64,000 bases of DNA from Sphingomonas rhizophila (GCF_014396585.1 NZ_CP060717.1:186001-250000), one strand, 5' to 3'; shown: positions 50,700 to 60,482, counted from the stretch's first letter. Notes: generated by a model not told the origin, from the letters alone. Made by a program: numbers and translations.

Positions 50700-51667
50700 G
50701 CGATGGCGCGGCGGATCGCGTCCGCGGTGGCCGTCGTCCCCGCTTGGGTGGGATGGAACGGCGCGATGCCGCCATTGGTCCAGCCGCTGACCCACGGCTC
50801 CGCCGAGCACGCGTGATGCGCCGCTGCTAGCCCGTACATGTCGACGACCGCCGCCCGGGCGCGCCTAGCGGCTGCGGCGGTGACGGCGGCGAGCCGGTCG
50901 CCGACCCTGCGCATGGCCTGCGCTTCGGCCGCGGAGATCGACAATAAGGCGCAGGTCCCGGCGGGCGGAAGGATGGTCGGATAGGTCGCGACGACGATTC
51001 GGGCCGCCGGCGAACGTCGACGGATTGCGCCGAAAACCTCGCCGAGCTCGCGATCGAGACGCGCGAAGTCGCGATCCGCCCACGCCTTTGGCCCAACCCA
51101 CAGGTGACGGACCAGCCAGCCATAGACCCCGGGCGATCGCCGGGATGCGAGCATCGACAGGTCGCCGATGTAGCCGATGTCGTTGCCACCGACTGTGATG
51201 GTCACAAGGCGAGTGGCCGGGCCGACGACCCGCACCTGCGGACCCTGGAACAGCTGTCCGCCGTGGTAAAGGTGGCTGGTCACGGCCCCACCGCAGCTCA
51301 TATCGACAAGCGACAGCCTGGCGGCCCGCGCCAGCTTTTGCGGGTAACTGTCGATCGTGCGCGCACACATCAGCGGACTATTGTCCTGCAGCGCGCCGAG
51401 ACCGGGTCCGGCCGCGAACGAGCTTCCCAGGGCGACATATTATGGAACGCCGGGCGGCGTGCGTTGCGCCTGCACGTAGACGAAGGCGGCGGCGATCGCT
51501 GCCAATCCGGCGGCCACGCCCGCGATCCCCAGGCACCCGGTCTTCCAACGGCGACGCGGCACGACGATTTCCTCGATGGACTGTTCCGTCGCCCATACTG
51601 GCCTTTGCCCGTAGCGAGACGTGTCGTGCGGATCGGCAAACTGATCGAACCGGCCGGCATAGCGAAT
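50684..51667 (-). pseudogene. SGNH/GDSL hydrolase with N-terminal membrane anchor, interrupted by in-frame TAA
   Basis: Downstream part: catalytic-serine block YVALGSSFAAGPGLGALQDN, the GGNDIGYIGD block III, and the terminal D..H block (GGIAPFHPTQAG). Directly before the Ser block is TAA (51440-51442), in the same frame as an upstream part with a membrane helix (GCLGIAGVAAGLAAIAAAFV). CAA to TAA would explain it (PGVPQYVALG). Restarting at the next ATG loses the catalytic Ser, so the protein should be dead as read. No ATG at the true start; ATT 51667 is the first codon after a stop. It shares a divergent promoter region with the TonB receptor. Confidence 0.75.
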
Positions 51668-51668
51668 T

Positions 51669-51697
51669 ACCTATCGGATAGGTTACCTATCATATAG
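51669..51697. promoter_or_regulatory. ATAGGT palindrome operator candidate, divergent SGNH/TonB-receptor region
   Basis: ACCTATCGGATAGGT is a perfect inverted repeat of 7-bp arms around one base, directly followed by a second half-site TACCTATCATATAG. It lies about 70 bases before the receptor start. Very similar elements occur at 57674-57713 before the AraC gene, so one regulator may bind both. Confidence 0.6.
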
Positions 51698-51765
51698 CTT
51701 TCCCCAATCAGCCCAAGTGACCGGAAGAGTCGCCACGGCCAGGGAAATCACTGAGAGGACGTCCA

Positions 51766-54009
51766 ATGCACCGCACTTCGACCCTGCTGATCTCGGCCAG
51801 CCTGTTCGCGTTCGCCACGCCCGTCTTCGCGCAGGAAGCGGCGCCCGCGACGGACGCTTCGGCGGCGACTCAGGTTGCCGATGACGAGACCGGCTCGGTC
51901 GAAGTCGTCGTCACCGCCCGTAAGCGCGAGGAACAGTTGAAGGACGTCCCGATTGCCGCGACCGCGGTCACCGGCGATACGATCGAAAAGCGCGGCCTGA
52001 CGTCGGTCAAGGAAGTTGCCGCGCTTACCCCCAGCCTCAACATCAACAGCGACGGCGCCGGCCGCGCCTTCGTCTCGATCCGCGGTGTCGGCACCACGCT
52101 GATCGACACAATCCAGCCAGGCGTCGGCATCTTCGTCGATGGCATTTACCAGCCGAACACGTCGTACCTCAACAACCCGCTGACCGACGTCGAGCGGGTC
52201 GAGGTGCTTCGCGGCCCCCAGGGCACGCTTTACGGCAAGAACACGTTGGGCGGCGCGATCAGCGTCATCACGCGCCAGCCGACCAACCAGTTCGAAGGCA
52301 AGGTCATCGGAAGCTTCGCCGGTCCCGACGATGCCTGGACGGCCGGTGCTTCGGTCAGCGGACCGATCATCGCCGACAAGTTGCAGGCGCGGATCTCCTT
52401 CACGCACCAGCAGCAGGACGGCTTCATCCGCAACACGCTGATCAACGAGGACCAGAACCCCCTTAATACGGACGCGCTGAGCGGCACTATCGTTGCTCGC
52501 CCGGCGGGCGATGTGAAGCTGACCATCAACGGCTATTACACCTGGCTGAAGGGCGGCTCGGTGCCGTACATCTTTGTCGACGGGCCCACCGACTACCGCG
52601 ACGAAATCAGCGTCAACGCGAACAACTATCAGTATTTCAAATACCGCGGACTCAACGCGAAGCTGCAGGCTCCTCTTGGCGACACGACCGATGTCACGCT
52701 GATCGGCTCCTACGATCGGCGCGGGGTCACCACCGACAACGCAGATCCGGATTTCACGCCGTTCGACATCCTTCGCCAGGATGCGACCGACGATCTCAAG
52801 ACCAGCGCCGCCGAATTACGCTTCGACAGCAAATGGTCCGACAAATTCTCGACGCTGGTGGGCTTTTACTACAGCCACGAAACACGCGTGAAGAACGGCC
52901 TGATCGTCGCCCGCGCCAACGTCCCGCCGTTCGGCGACATCACCCAGGTCGTCGCTTCGAACGACGATCGCAAGGGCGACGCCTATGCGGCCTTCGCCAA
53001 CGCCTTCTTCAAGCCGAGCCCGGACCTCGAAATCGCGCTCGGCCTTCGTCTCGACCATGAAAAGCGCAAGTCGAACGGCGGAACGGGCGAAGCGCTTCTG
53101 TTCGGAAGCTTCGAAGTCGACGAGGTCGACCGCCCGGACCTGGTTCCCAACGACGAACTGACCATCAAGTCGACCAAGCTCCTCCCGAAGGCGACGGTGA
53201 CCAAGTTCTGGAACGACCAGCTGATGAGCTACGTCTCGGTCGCCAAGGGCTATCGCGGCGGCGGCTTCAACGGCCCGGACGTTCCGGCGGCGATCCGCAC
53301 CTTCAAGGGCGACAGCGCGTGGACGTACGAAGTGGGCGCGAAATACTCGTCGCTCGACCGCCGCGTGTCGCTGGCCGGTGCGCTCTTCTACAACGACTAC
53401 AAGGATTACATCGGCCTCAACACCATCCTCGGACTCGACGTCGGGTTCACCACGATCGACCTCAACTCGGGCGACGTGAAGAGCTATGGCGTCGAGCTGG
53501 AAGGCGTGTTCCGCGCTACGCCGGAGTGGACGCTTAGCGGTGGCGGCTCGCTGATGCATGCCCGCCTGTCGAACACCGACATCTATACCGAAACCACGGG
53601 CCGGACACTGGCGTCGGACCGGCTATCGTTCCAGCCGGACTGGAATTTCAACCTGAACAGCAACTATGTCGTTCCGGTCGGCAACGGTTCGCTCGACTTC
53701 TACGCCGGCCTTGTCGGCAAGGGCAGCCGCATCCCGGCCAGCATCCGCCAGGAAATCGATGAGCCGGGCTTCCAAGGCAGTCACCCACCGCTGCGTCCGC
53801 TCAAGGCCTACGTGCTGGCGAACACGTCGCTGACTTACAAGATCGGCGATGTCGAGATCACCGGTTTCGTCAACAACGTCTTCAACACAAAGTATTTCGA
53901 AAGCTACATCGAGCGCACGACCCTGATCCTTGCCGGCCTGCCGAACAGCGACGTGGGCATCATCGGTGACAAGCGGCGTTACGGCATCCGCACCCGCGTC
54001 CGGTTCTAG
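51766..54009 (+). CDS. TonB-dependent outer-membrane receptor
   Basis: 747 aa. Signal peptide (residues 1-22, ending VFAQ). A TonB box-like VEVVVTARKREEQLKDVP precedes the plug domain (VSIRGVGTTLIDTIQPGVGI, VEVLRGPQGTLYGKNTLGG), then a 22-strand barrel ending in aromatic RVRF. Typical of the large sphingomonad receptor set for complex carbon sources. Position between esterases, oxidase and a transporter suggests uptake of the ester or its parent compound. Strong predicted operon with the next four genes. Confidence 0.95.
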   Translation: MHRTSTLLISASLFAFATPVFAQEAAPATDASAATQVADDETGSVEVVVTARKREEQLKDVPIAATAVTGDTIEKRGLTSVKEVAALTPSLNINSDGAGRAFVSIRGVGTTLIDTIQPGVGIFVDGIYQPNTSYLNNPLTDVERVEVLRGPQGTLYGKNTLGGAISVITRQPTNQFEGKVIGSFAGPDDAWTAGASVSGPIIADKLQARISFTHQQQDGFIRNTLINEDQNPLNTDALSGTIVARPAGDVKLTINGYYTWLKGGSVPYIFVDGPTDYRDEISVNANNYQYFKYRGLNAKLQAPLGDTTDVTLIGSYDRRGVTTDNADPDFTPFDILRQDATDDLKTSAAELRFDSKWSDKFSTLVGFYYSHETRVKNGLIVARANVPPFGDITQVVASNDDRKGDAYAAFANAFFKPSPDLEIALGLRLDHEKRKSNGGTGEALLFGSFEVDEVDRPDLVPNDELTIKSTKLLPKATVTKFWNDQLMSYVSVAKGYRGGGFNGPDVPAAIRTFKGDSAWTYEVGAKYSSLDRRVSLAGALFYNDYKDYIGLNTILGLDVGFTTIDLNSGDVKSYGVELEGVFRATPEWTLSGGGSLMHARLSNTDIYTETTGRTLASDRLSFQPDWNFNLNSNYVVPVGNGSLDFYAGLVGKGSRIPASIRQEIDEPGFQGSHPPLRPLKAYVLANTSLTYKIGDVEITGFVNNVFNTKYFESYIERTTLILAGLPNSDVGIIGDKRRYGIRTRVRF

Positions 54010-54013
54010 TCCG

Positions 54014-55417
54014 ATGATCGGCATCCCGGCGGTGTCGAACAGCCGAAAGCCGCTCCCGGTTGACCTGGTCGGTGCGCTTTCGGAGCGGTTCGGCGCCCGG
54101 TTCCAGATGGGTGAGGCCATTCGTCTGGAACATGGCAAGAGCGAGACCCATTTCGCGCCGATGCTGCCTGACGCGGTGGTGTTCGCGGAATCGACCGACG
54201 ATGTGGTCGCGGTCGTCAACCTGTGCCGCGACGCGCGGGTGCCGATCATCCCGTTCGGCGCCGGTACCTCGGTCGAGGGCAATACGCTGGCGGTCCATGG
54301 CGGCGTGTCGCTCGACCTGTCGCGAATGATGCGGATCATCGCCGTCAACACCGAGGATTTCGACTGCGTGGTCGAGGCCGGCGTCCGCCGCGAGCAACTC
54401 AACGAATATCTCCGCGACCAGGGCCTGTTCTTCCCGATCGACCCCGGCGCGAACGCCACTCTTGGCGGCATGGCGTCCACCCGTGCATCAGGGACCAATG
54501 CGGTGCGGTACGGCACCATGCGCGACGCGGTGCTTGCCCTCACCGTGGTGACCGCCGACGGGCGGGTGATCCGCACCAGCCGGCGCGCACGCAAGTCTGC
54601 GGCGGGCTACGACCTAACCCGCCTGTTTGTCGGCTCGGAAGGCACGCTTGGCATCATCACCGAGGTCACGCTGCGCCTGCACGCCATCCCCGAAGCCATA
54701 TCGGCGGCGACGTGCAGCTTCGAGACGATCGGCGGCGCGGTCGATACCGTCGTGCAATCGATCCAGCTCGGCATTCCGCTGGCCCGGGTCGAAATTCTCG
54801 ACGACATGCAGATTCGCGCGGTCAACCGCTGGTCGAAAATGGACCTGCCGGAACTGACCACCCTGTTTTTCGAGTTCCACGGCAGCGAACGCTATGTCGA
54901 GGAGCAGGTTGAGACGGTCAAGGAATTGGCGGCGGCCAACGGCGGCGGCGAGTTCCGTTGGGCGCACCGCACCGAAGACCGCAATGCGCTGTGGAAGGCA
55001 CGGCACGAGGCGTACTACGCCGCGGTCAACCTTCGCCCGGGCGCGATCGGCTGGGCGACCGACGTGTGCGTGCCGATGAGCCGCCTGGCCGAATGTATCG
55101 GCGAGACCAAGACGGACCTGGAGCGTAGCACGGTTCCGGCAACGATCCTGGGCCATGTCGGCGACGGCAATTTCCACGTCGTCTTCTCGATGGATCCGAA
55201 TTCTTCCGCTGAACAGGACGAGGTGGCGACCATCAACCGCCGCCTCGTCGAGCGCGCGCTGGCGATGGACGGGACCTGCACCGGCGAGCACGGCATCGGC
55301 CTCGGCAAGCAGGAATATCTGGTCGAGGAACTGGGTGAGGCGGTCGACCTGATGCGGTCAATCAAGAAGGCGCTCGACCCACAAGGGCTGCTCAATCCCG
55401 GCAAGATTTTTCAGTGA
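54014..55417 (+). CDS. FAD-binding oxidase, D-lactate/2-hydroxyacid dehydrogenase-like
   Basis: 467 aa from ATG 54014, 4 bases after the receptor stop. PCMH-type FAD-binding domain: VPIIPFGAGTSVEGNTL, then DPGANATLGGMASTRASGTNA, GSEGTLGIITEVTLRLHAIP, and a C-terminal FAD-oxidase domain ending CTGEHGIGLGKQEYL...LDPQGLLNPGKIF. Belongs to the GlcD/D-lactate dehydrogenase (cytochrome) group. Likely oxidises a 2-hydroxy acid produced by hydrolysis of the substrate. Stop overlaps the following start (GTGA). Confidence 0.92.
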   Translation: MIGIPAVSNSRKPLPVDLVGALSERFGARFQMGEAIRLEHGKSETHFAPMLPDAVVFAESTDDVVAVVNLCRDARVPIIPFGAGTSVEGNTLAVHGGVSLDLSRMMRIIAVNTEDFDCVVEAGVRREQLNEYLRDQGLFFPIDPGANATLGGMASTRASGTNAVRYGTMRDAVLALTVVTADGRVIRTSRRARKSAAGYDLTRLFVGSEGTLGIITEVTLRLHAIPEAISAATCSFETIGGAVDTVVQSIQLGIPLARVEILDDMQIRAVNRWSKMDLPELTTLFFEFHGSERYVEEQVETVKELAAANGGGEFRWAHRTEDRNALWKARHEAYYAAVNLRPGAIGWATDVCVPMSRLAECIGETKTDLERSTVPATILGHVGDGNFHVVFSMDPNSSAEQDEVATINRRLVERALAMDGTCTGEHGIGLGKQEYLVEELGEAVDLMRSIKKALDPQGLLNPGKIFQ

Positions 55418-56361
55418 GCCGGTCGCGGCACCTCGTTGATCCGGCTCTGGCGGGTTTGCTCGAGGCGTGGCCGACCGTGACCCTGACCGCCGAGAACCTG
55501 AGCGAGCTTCGCAACCGCGATCTTCCATTGCCGCCGGTCGAGGATTGTGGCGTGGACTGGGCCGAGGAGCAGGTTCCCGGACCGGACGGCGCGCCTGACG
55601 TTACGGTGCGGATTTACACCCCGCGCGACGGCAAGGGCCTGCGCGGCTGCATATTGCACATCCACGGCGGCGGTTTCGTTGGTGGATCGGTCCGCGAAAT
55701 CGAGTTCCTCCATCGGCCGCTCGCGGCGGCGCTGGATTGCGTCATCGTCACCGTCGAATACCGGCTGGCGCCCGAGAGCCCTTTTCCGGGCGCCATCGAG
55801 GACTGCTATTCCGCGCTGGCGTGGACGCACCGCAACGCGGCCGGCCTTGGCATCGATCCGCGGCGTATCGGGGTCATGGGGGAGAGTGCGGGGGGAGGGC
55901 TCGCCGCGGCCCTGGCGCTACTGGCGCGGGACCGCGGCGAGTTTCCGCTCGCGTTTCAGCACCTCGTTTACCCCATGCTCGACGACCGGACCTGCGTTCG
56001 CGACGAGCATCCGTTCGCCGGCGAGTTCATCTGGCATCCGACCAACAACGCGTTCGGATGGTCGGCGCTCTTGGGACATGAGCCGGGCCGGGACGATGTC
56101 TCGCCCTATGCCGCCCCGGCGCGCGCGACCGACCTGTCGGAATTGCCGCCGAGCTATATCGCGACTGCGGCGCTCGACCTGTTCGTCGACGAGGACATCG
56201 ATTACGCGCAGCAGCTGATCCGCGCCGGCGTGCCGACCGAATTCCACATCTGGCCGGGCGCCTATCATGGTTTCGACCTGATGCCGGGCGTCGCGGTCGC
56301 GGACGCCGCGCGTGCCTCCAGCGAGGCCGCGCTGCGCCGCTTTCTGGAGAAACAGCCATGA
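55414..56361 (+). CDS. Alpha/beta hydrolase, HSL (hormone-sensitive lipase) family
   Basis: 315 aa from GTG 55414 (SRSRHLVDPALAGLLEAWP). HSL motifs: HIHGGGFVGGS oxyanion loop, nucleophile GESAGGGLA, acid in ATAALDLFVDEDIDYAQQL, and catalytic His in WPGAYHGFDL. Esterase, cytoplasmic. Third hydrolase in the locus, suggesting an ester or lactone substrate. Overlaps both neighbours by 4 bases. Confidence 0.92.
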   Translation: MSRSRHLVDPALAGLLEAWPTVTLTAENLSELRNRDLPLPPVEDCGVDWAEEQVPGPDGAPDVTVRIYTPRDGKGLRGCILHIHGGGFVGGSVREIEFLHRPLAAALDCVIVTVEYRLAPESPFPGAIEDCYSALAWTHRNAAGLGIDPRRIGVMGESAGGGLAAALALLARDRGEFPLAFQHLVYPMLDDRTCVRDEHPFAGEFIWHPTNNAFGWSALLGHEPGRDDVSPYAAPARATDLSELPPSYIATAALDLFVDEDIDYAQQLIRAGVPTEFHIWPGAYHGFDLMPGVAVADAARASSEAALRRFLEKQP

Positions 56362-57683
56362 ACGCCGACGCCTTGATCGTCGATGCCGCACCGGCACCGA
56401 GCATTGGTCGCTCGATCGCGCCGCTGCTGCTCATTTCCTTCGCCATCGCGATCGGCTTCTGCGCGATGCAGAGCTTTAGCATCATGGCGGAAAGCGCCAA
56501 GGCGGAACTGCAACTGTCCGATTACGCGCTGGCCTTTGTCCAGGGGTTCGGCAGCGCCATTCCGATGGTGTTGTTCTCGGTCCCAATCGGGATTCTCGTC
56601 GACCGTCACAACCGGGTGCGGCTGCTGATCGCGCTCGCGGCGATCTGGACGCTCGGGACGTTCGTCACCGCCATTTCGCCCAACGCGACGATCCTGTTCA
56701 TCGGCCGGATGCTGACCGGCATCGGCACCACCGGTGCGTTGACCGCGGTGCTGTCGCTGTCGGCCGACCTGTGCCTTCCCGACCAGCGCGGTCGCGGGAT
56801 GCTGATCAGCACGCTCGGCAAGACGATCGGCATGGCGGCGGGCTTCGCCGTCACCGGGGCGCTGATGACCATGTTCGCGGCCGCCGACGGCCCGCGCTGG
56901 TTCGGCGACATCTCGTCGTGGCGGGCCGCGCAATGGACTTTGGGCATCGCCAGTGCGGCGTGCATCCTGCCGCTGTTCCTGCTTCGGGAGCCGGCGCGGC
57001 ACGAGGTCGAAGCTGGCCCGAATGCCCCGTTCGGGGTCGTGATGGGTGAGCTTTGGACTCGCCGGCGTTTCCTGATCCCGCTGTTCGTGGGCCAGGTCAG
57101 CGTCGTCATGGCCGATGCCGCCGCGGGCATCTGGGCCGCACCGGTGCTGGAGAGGGTCTACCAGCTGAAGCCAGGCGATTTCGGCGGCTGGTTGGGTGCC
57201 ATCATCCTGTTCACCGGACTGTTCGGCGCGATCCTCGGCGGCCTGTTCGCCGACTGGGGGCAGAAGTCGGGCCGTCGCGGCGGCCTGTTGATCGGCGCCG
57301 TCATCGCGGCTGCCATCGGCACGCCCGCAGCGTTGTTCCCGATCATGTCGAGTGTTCCCGGCTTCGCCGTCCTGATCGGCGTGCTGATCCTGGCGGGCAC
57401 GATCACCGGCCTCATCACTTCCGTCGCGCTGACGGTGATGCTTCCGAACGAGCTCCGTGGCCTGTCGATCGGCCTGTTCATCGCCATCGCCGGCCTGGTC
57501 GGCTTCGGGTTCGCGCCGACACTGGTAACGGTCGTCAGCTCGATCTTGGGCGGCGAGCAGCATCTGGCGCCCGCACTGTCCATTGTCGGGGTCGTTGTCA
57601 GCCTGATCTCGACGGTCGCCTTCTGGTTGGCGATGCGCAATGCGCCGCTTGCCATCGCGGACGAAGCTCACGAACCTATCTGA
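56358..57683 (+). CDS. MFS transporter
   Basis: 441 aa with 12 predicted helices in two halves. Motif A-like loop PIGILVDRHNRVRLLIALAA after helix 2; central loop rich in charges near EPARHEVEAGPNAP. Inner-membrane uptake of the compound brought in by the receptor, or export of products. The stop lies within the ATAGGT operator region. No close family named. Confidence 0.88.
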   Translation: MNADALIVDAAPAPSIGRSIAPLLLISFAIAIGFCAMQSFSIMAESAKAELQLSDYALAFVQGFGSAIPMVLFSVPIGILVDRHNRVRLLIALAAIWTLGTFVTAISPNATILFIGRMLTGIGTTGALTAVLSLSADLCLPDQRGRGMLISTLGKTIGMAAGFAVTGALMTMFAAADGPRWFGDISSWRAAQWTLGIASAACILPLFLLREPARHEVEAGPNAPFGVVMGELWTRRRFLIPLFVGQVSVVMADAAAGIWAAPVLERVYQLKPGDFGGWLGAIILFTGLFGAILGGLFADWGQKSGRRGGLLIGAVIAAAIGTPAALFPIMSSVPGFAVLIGVLILAGTITGLITSVALTVMLPNELRGLSIGLFIAIAGLVGFGFAPTLVTVVSSILGGEQHLAPALSIVGVVVSLISTVAFWLAMRNAPLAIADEAHEPI

Positions 57684-57713
57684 CAGCTCTTGACCAGCTA
57701 TCAGATAGGTGTC
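57674..57713. promoter_or_regulatory. ATAGGT palindrome operator candidate before araC-like gene
   Basis: ACCTATCTGACAG (57674) and, 10 bases on, AGCTATCAGATAGGTGTC (57697-57713), the second containing CTATC-AG-ATAGG. Same half-sites as at 51669. Suggests autoregulation plus control of the receptor operon by one protein. Confidence 0.55.
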
Positions 57714-57746
57714 ACAAGACTGCATCCTTTGGAGAGGATGCCACAA

Positions 57747-58525
57747 ATGTCCGATTCGCAGTTCGCGCTGGTCGATGTGTCCCATGAGATGACGACGATC
57801 ATTGGGTGCGGTGACGTGCCGGAGATCAAGCTGCCGATCGAGTCCGCGGTCATGCGCATCCAGTTGTCGACCTCCCCGCGGGTGCGGATCTGCGCCGAAT
57901 TCGACCCTCATTGTCTTCCGGCCGAAGGACAGGGGCGCTTCGTGACCTTCGTCGTGATGCGCGCTGCGTTGCACCGGCTCTTCGGGTGGTCCCCGCCGAT
58001 CACGACGGTGAGGAATTCCACCTGTCGCACGACCTCGTCGCCATCGCCGAGCGCATCTGGGACGCCGGTCCGACGCCAGGGGTTACGCAGACTTATCGCC
58101 TGGCCAAGAGCATCGAACTGCTGTGCGATATGGTCGGCGCGATCCAGCGGGGTTCGCTGATGCCGTACCACGACCAGGGATCGCTATCGCTCGGCGATGC
58201 CCGGCGGCTGCTGGAAGCGCGCAGGATGATCGATGAGGAGTGGGCGGAAAAGCTCACCCTTGGCCAGATCGCACGACGCTGCGGGCTCAATCGCACCAAG
58301 TTGTCGCGCGGTTTCCGCGAGCTCTATCATTGCTCGGTCAGCGAGGCGCTGGCCGACCGCCGGTTGCTCGAGGCGCGGCGTCAATTGCTTTCGACCGACC
58401 TTCCGATCGGGGTTATCGGGTACCGCAGCGGCTATTCGAACAATGCCAGCTTCACGAGGGCCTTCGGGCGCCGCTTCGGCGTCCCGCCCAGCGACTTCCG
58501 CAACGCAGCGCCGGTGGCGGCATGA
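57747..58525 (+). CDS. AraC-family transcriptional regulator (frameshifted)
   Basis: Start ATG 57747, 9 bases after GGAGAGG. N-terminal ligand part (LPIESAVMRIQLSTSPRVRI), then the break near 57990: one C is missing in TGGTCCCCGCC. The other frame continues ADHDGEEFHLSHDLVAIAER to the AraC/XylS DNA-binding domain with two helix-turn-helices (LTLGQIARRCGLNRTKLSRGFRELYHCSVSEAL; GYSNNASFTRAFGRRFGVPPSDFR). Joined about 260 aa. Probable activator of the ester locus. Overlaps the next gene by 4 bases (ATGA). Confidence 0.87.
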
Positions 58526-59228
58526 ACGACCCTGGAAGCATCGGTGGCAAGTCGCTGGTCAAGACCGCGATCGACGCGGTCAAGGCGCACATTCGCGACC
58601 ATAACCTCCACGTCGGCGATCCGCTGCCGAGCGAAGGCTTTTTCGCCAAGGAGCTGGGCGTCAGCCGTGCGGTAATGCGTGAGGCGTTCGGGCCTTGGGC
58701 GCGCTGAAGCTGATCGACGTCGCCAACGGGCGCCGCGCGCGGGTCGGCGCGCTCGACGGATCGATCATCGCGGACTCGCTCGATCATGCGATCTCGACCG
58801 CCCAGATCGACGTCAAGGACGTGTGGGTCGTCCGGCGCACCATCGAGGTGGAGACGGCGGCGCTCGCTGCCCGTCACGCCACCGCGGAGCAGGCGGCGCG
58901 CATCGTCGACCTGGCCGACCGCATGAGCCGCGCCGACGAGCAGGATACCCACACCACCGAGGACGATATCGCCTTCCACCTCGCCATTGCCGAGGCCAGC
59001 GGCAACGCGCTGTTCCGCCAGATCGTCGTTTCGTTCGTGCCGCTGATGCGGGTCGCGGTGCCCAAGGCGTGGGCAACGCGCCGCACTCCTGAAGAGCGGG
59101 CCGACAGCCTCGATCGCCATCGCAAGCTTGCCCACGCCATCGCCGATCGCGATCCTGAAGCCGCACGCCACTGGATGAGCGCTCACTTCGACGAATCCAT
59201 CGGAGCGTTGCTGGCAGATCGGGTTTAG
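58522..59228 (+). CDS. GntR/FadR-family transcriptional regulator (frameshifted)
   Basis: N-terminal winged helix: IRDHNLHVGDPLPSEGFFAKELGVSRAVMREAFG, break near 58690 (one G missing in TTCGGGCC), then the FadR-type helical C-terminal domain with metal-binding Asp/His (RRTIEVETAALAARHATAEQ, DIAFHLAIAEASGN, HRKLAHAIADRDPEAARHWM). Joined about 235 aa. A second regulator of the ester locus; FadR-type proteins usually sense acids of the pathway. Last gene before an intergenic stretch. Confidence 0.87.
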
Positions 59229-59590
59229 CCTGCGATCCCTGCTCATCGGTGCATTCCGTCTGGCACCTCCGGAAACTTCGAGACCAGGTCGCACCAATCT
59301 CCGAATGGTCCTAGTCGCAACCGAGTGGCTCCGCGAAAGCACTGATCGGCGGCCCCGTCGCTGCGGTGCGGAAAGCGTCCAGACGCTGAGGGCGGTTCTT
59401 GCGGCGGGGCTGTCCTTCGTCAGCTCGGGGAGAGGTTCGGGGCGCAACCCCGACGCCGCACCGTCCAAGACGACCGGCGAGGAGCTGTCGAAGCCGGGTC
59501 AAAAGCGAAGAACGTCCCGACCCAGGCACGTCAACCGATACCATCGCATCTTCGGAGGTCAGGGCTTTCCAACGAGGGGTTGCGCAGCAA
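59229..59590. other. Intergenic stretch without a supportable gene
   Basis: No motif-bearing frame on either strand; frames that span it overlap each other or extend the PEP-CTERM gene past its frameshift. It separates the ester locus from the convergent PEP-CTERM gene and ends at its terminator. Confidence 0.45.
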
Positions 59591-59622
59591 GGAAAAAGGC
59601 ATCGCAATCGCGATGCCTTTCC
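59591..59622 (-). terminator. Bidirectional intrinsic terminator
   Basis: AAAAAGGCATCGC-AATC-GCGATGCCTTT: an 8-bp GC-rich stem, 4-base loop and A/T tails on both sides. Lies about 25 bases after the restored stop of the minus-strand PEP-CTERM gene. Confidence 0.85.
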
Positions 59623-59645
59623 CAGCCCGGCACTGTTCCAGCTCG

Positions 59646-60285
59646 CTAGGCGAGCTGCAAAAGATCCGGTGCGGTCCGGCGGCGACGCAGGCCCGCCCGA
59701 TAGCCCGAATCCCAGGAGCATCATCGCCCACGTGCCGGGTTCCGGCACGGCTGCGACGGCAGCGGTGAACGTAATGTCATCAATCGCTTCGTTGAGGGTG
59801 CCCACGCCGTTGGCATTCCCAAAGGCGAACGTCGCGGAGTTGAAGACGACCCCGTCGATACCAATCCGCTGGTCGGCGATATTGTTCTGGTTGAACAGGA
59901 CAAACGTGCTCGCGACCTGGGCCCCGTCCAGGAAAAGGGTCAGGATCGCGCGGTCGGAATTCCAATAGCAGTTTCCGGGCACGCAAGCCTCGTCGTTCCC
60001 AAAGGCGAGCGACAAGTCGGTCGAGAGGCCCGCGAAGACCATCTGGATGTAGCTCGCGCTGTCTGCGCCGGCCAGCAGGCCGCGTGTCCCGTTAACCTCG
60101 GAGCCGCTATAAACGTACGGCGATCCGCCGCCGATTGCCGAAAAGGATACGCCGCCCAAGGCATAGCCGTTGGCTTTCGAGCCTTGAGTTTCACTCTCGA
60201 AATTGATCGTCGTGGAGGCGGACGCAGCGCCACTGAATGACAGCAGCGCCGACGCCGCTACCAGAGCCTTAAGGCCGAATTTCAT
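59646..60285 (-). CDS. PEPxxWA-CTERM sorting domain protein (frameshifted tail)
   Basis: From ATG 60285 after AGGGGGG. Signal peptide (KFGLKALVAASALLSFSGAASA), a beta-rich body of the type TINFESETQGSKANGYALGG (lectin-like surface protein), then VPEPGTWAMMLLGFG. As read, the tail goes out of frame. Restoring two Gs (TTCGGGCTATCGGGCGGGC) gives FGAIGAGLRRRRTAPDLLQLA and a stop at 59646-59648, the normal membrane helix plus basic end. About 214 aa. Followed by the terminator. Confidence 0.82.
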
Positions 60286-60482
60286 ATTGAACCCCCCTAT
60301 CACGCAACGAAGAACTGATTCGCCAGGGGTTAAACAGAAAATTAACGAGCCACCAGCCGTCTTAGGAAAGGTCGTGTCCCGCAACGGGAGCCGTCATTGG
60401 CGACGGGAGCCGAAGAACCTTTTGAGGTTTCGCGTGTTGGTCAGCCGGGCTGGCGTCGAATTCGCCCCGACGAGCAGGGGAG

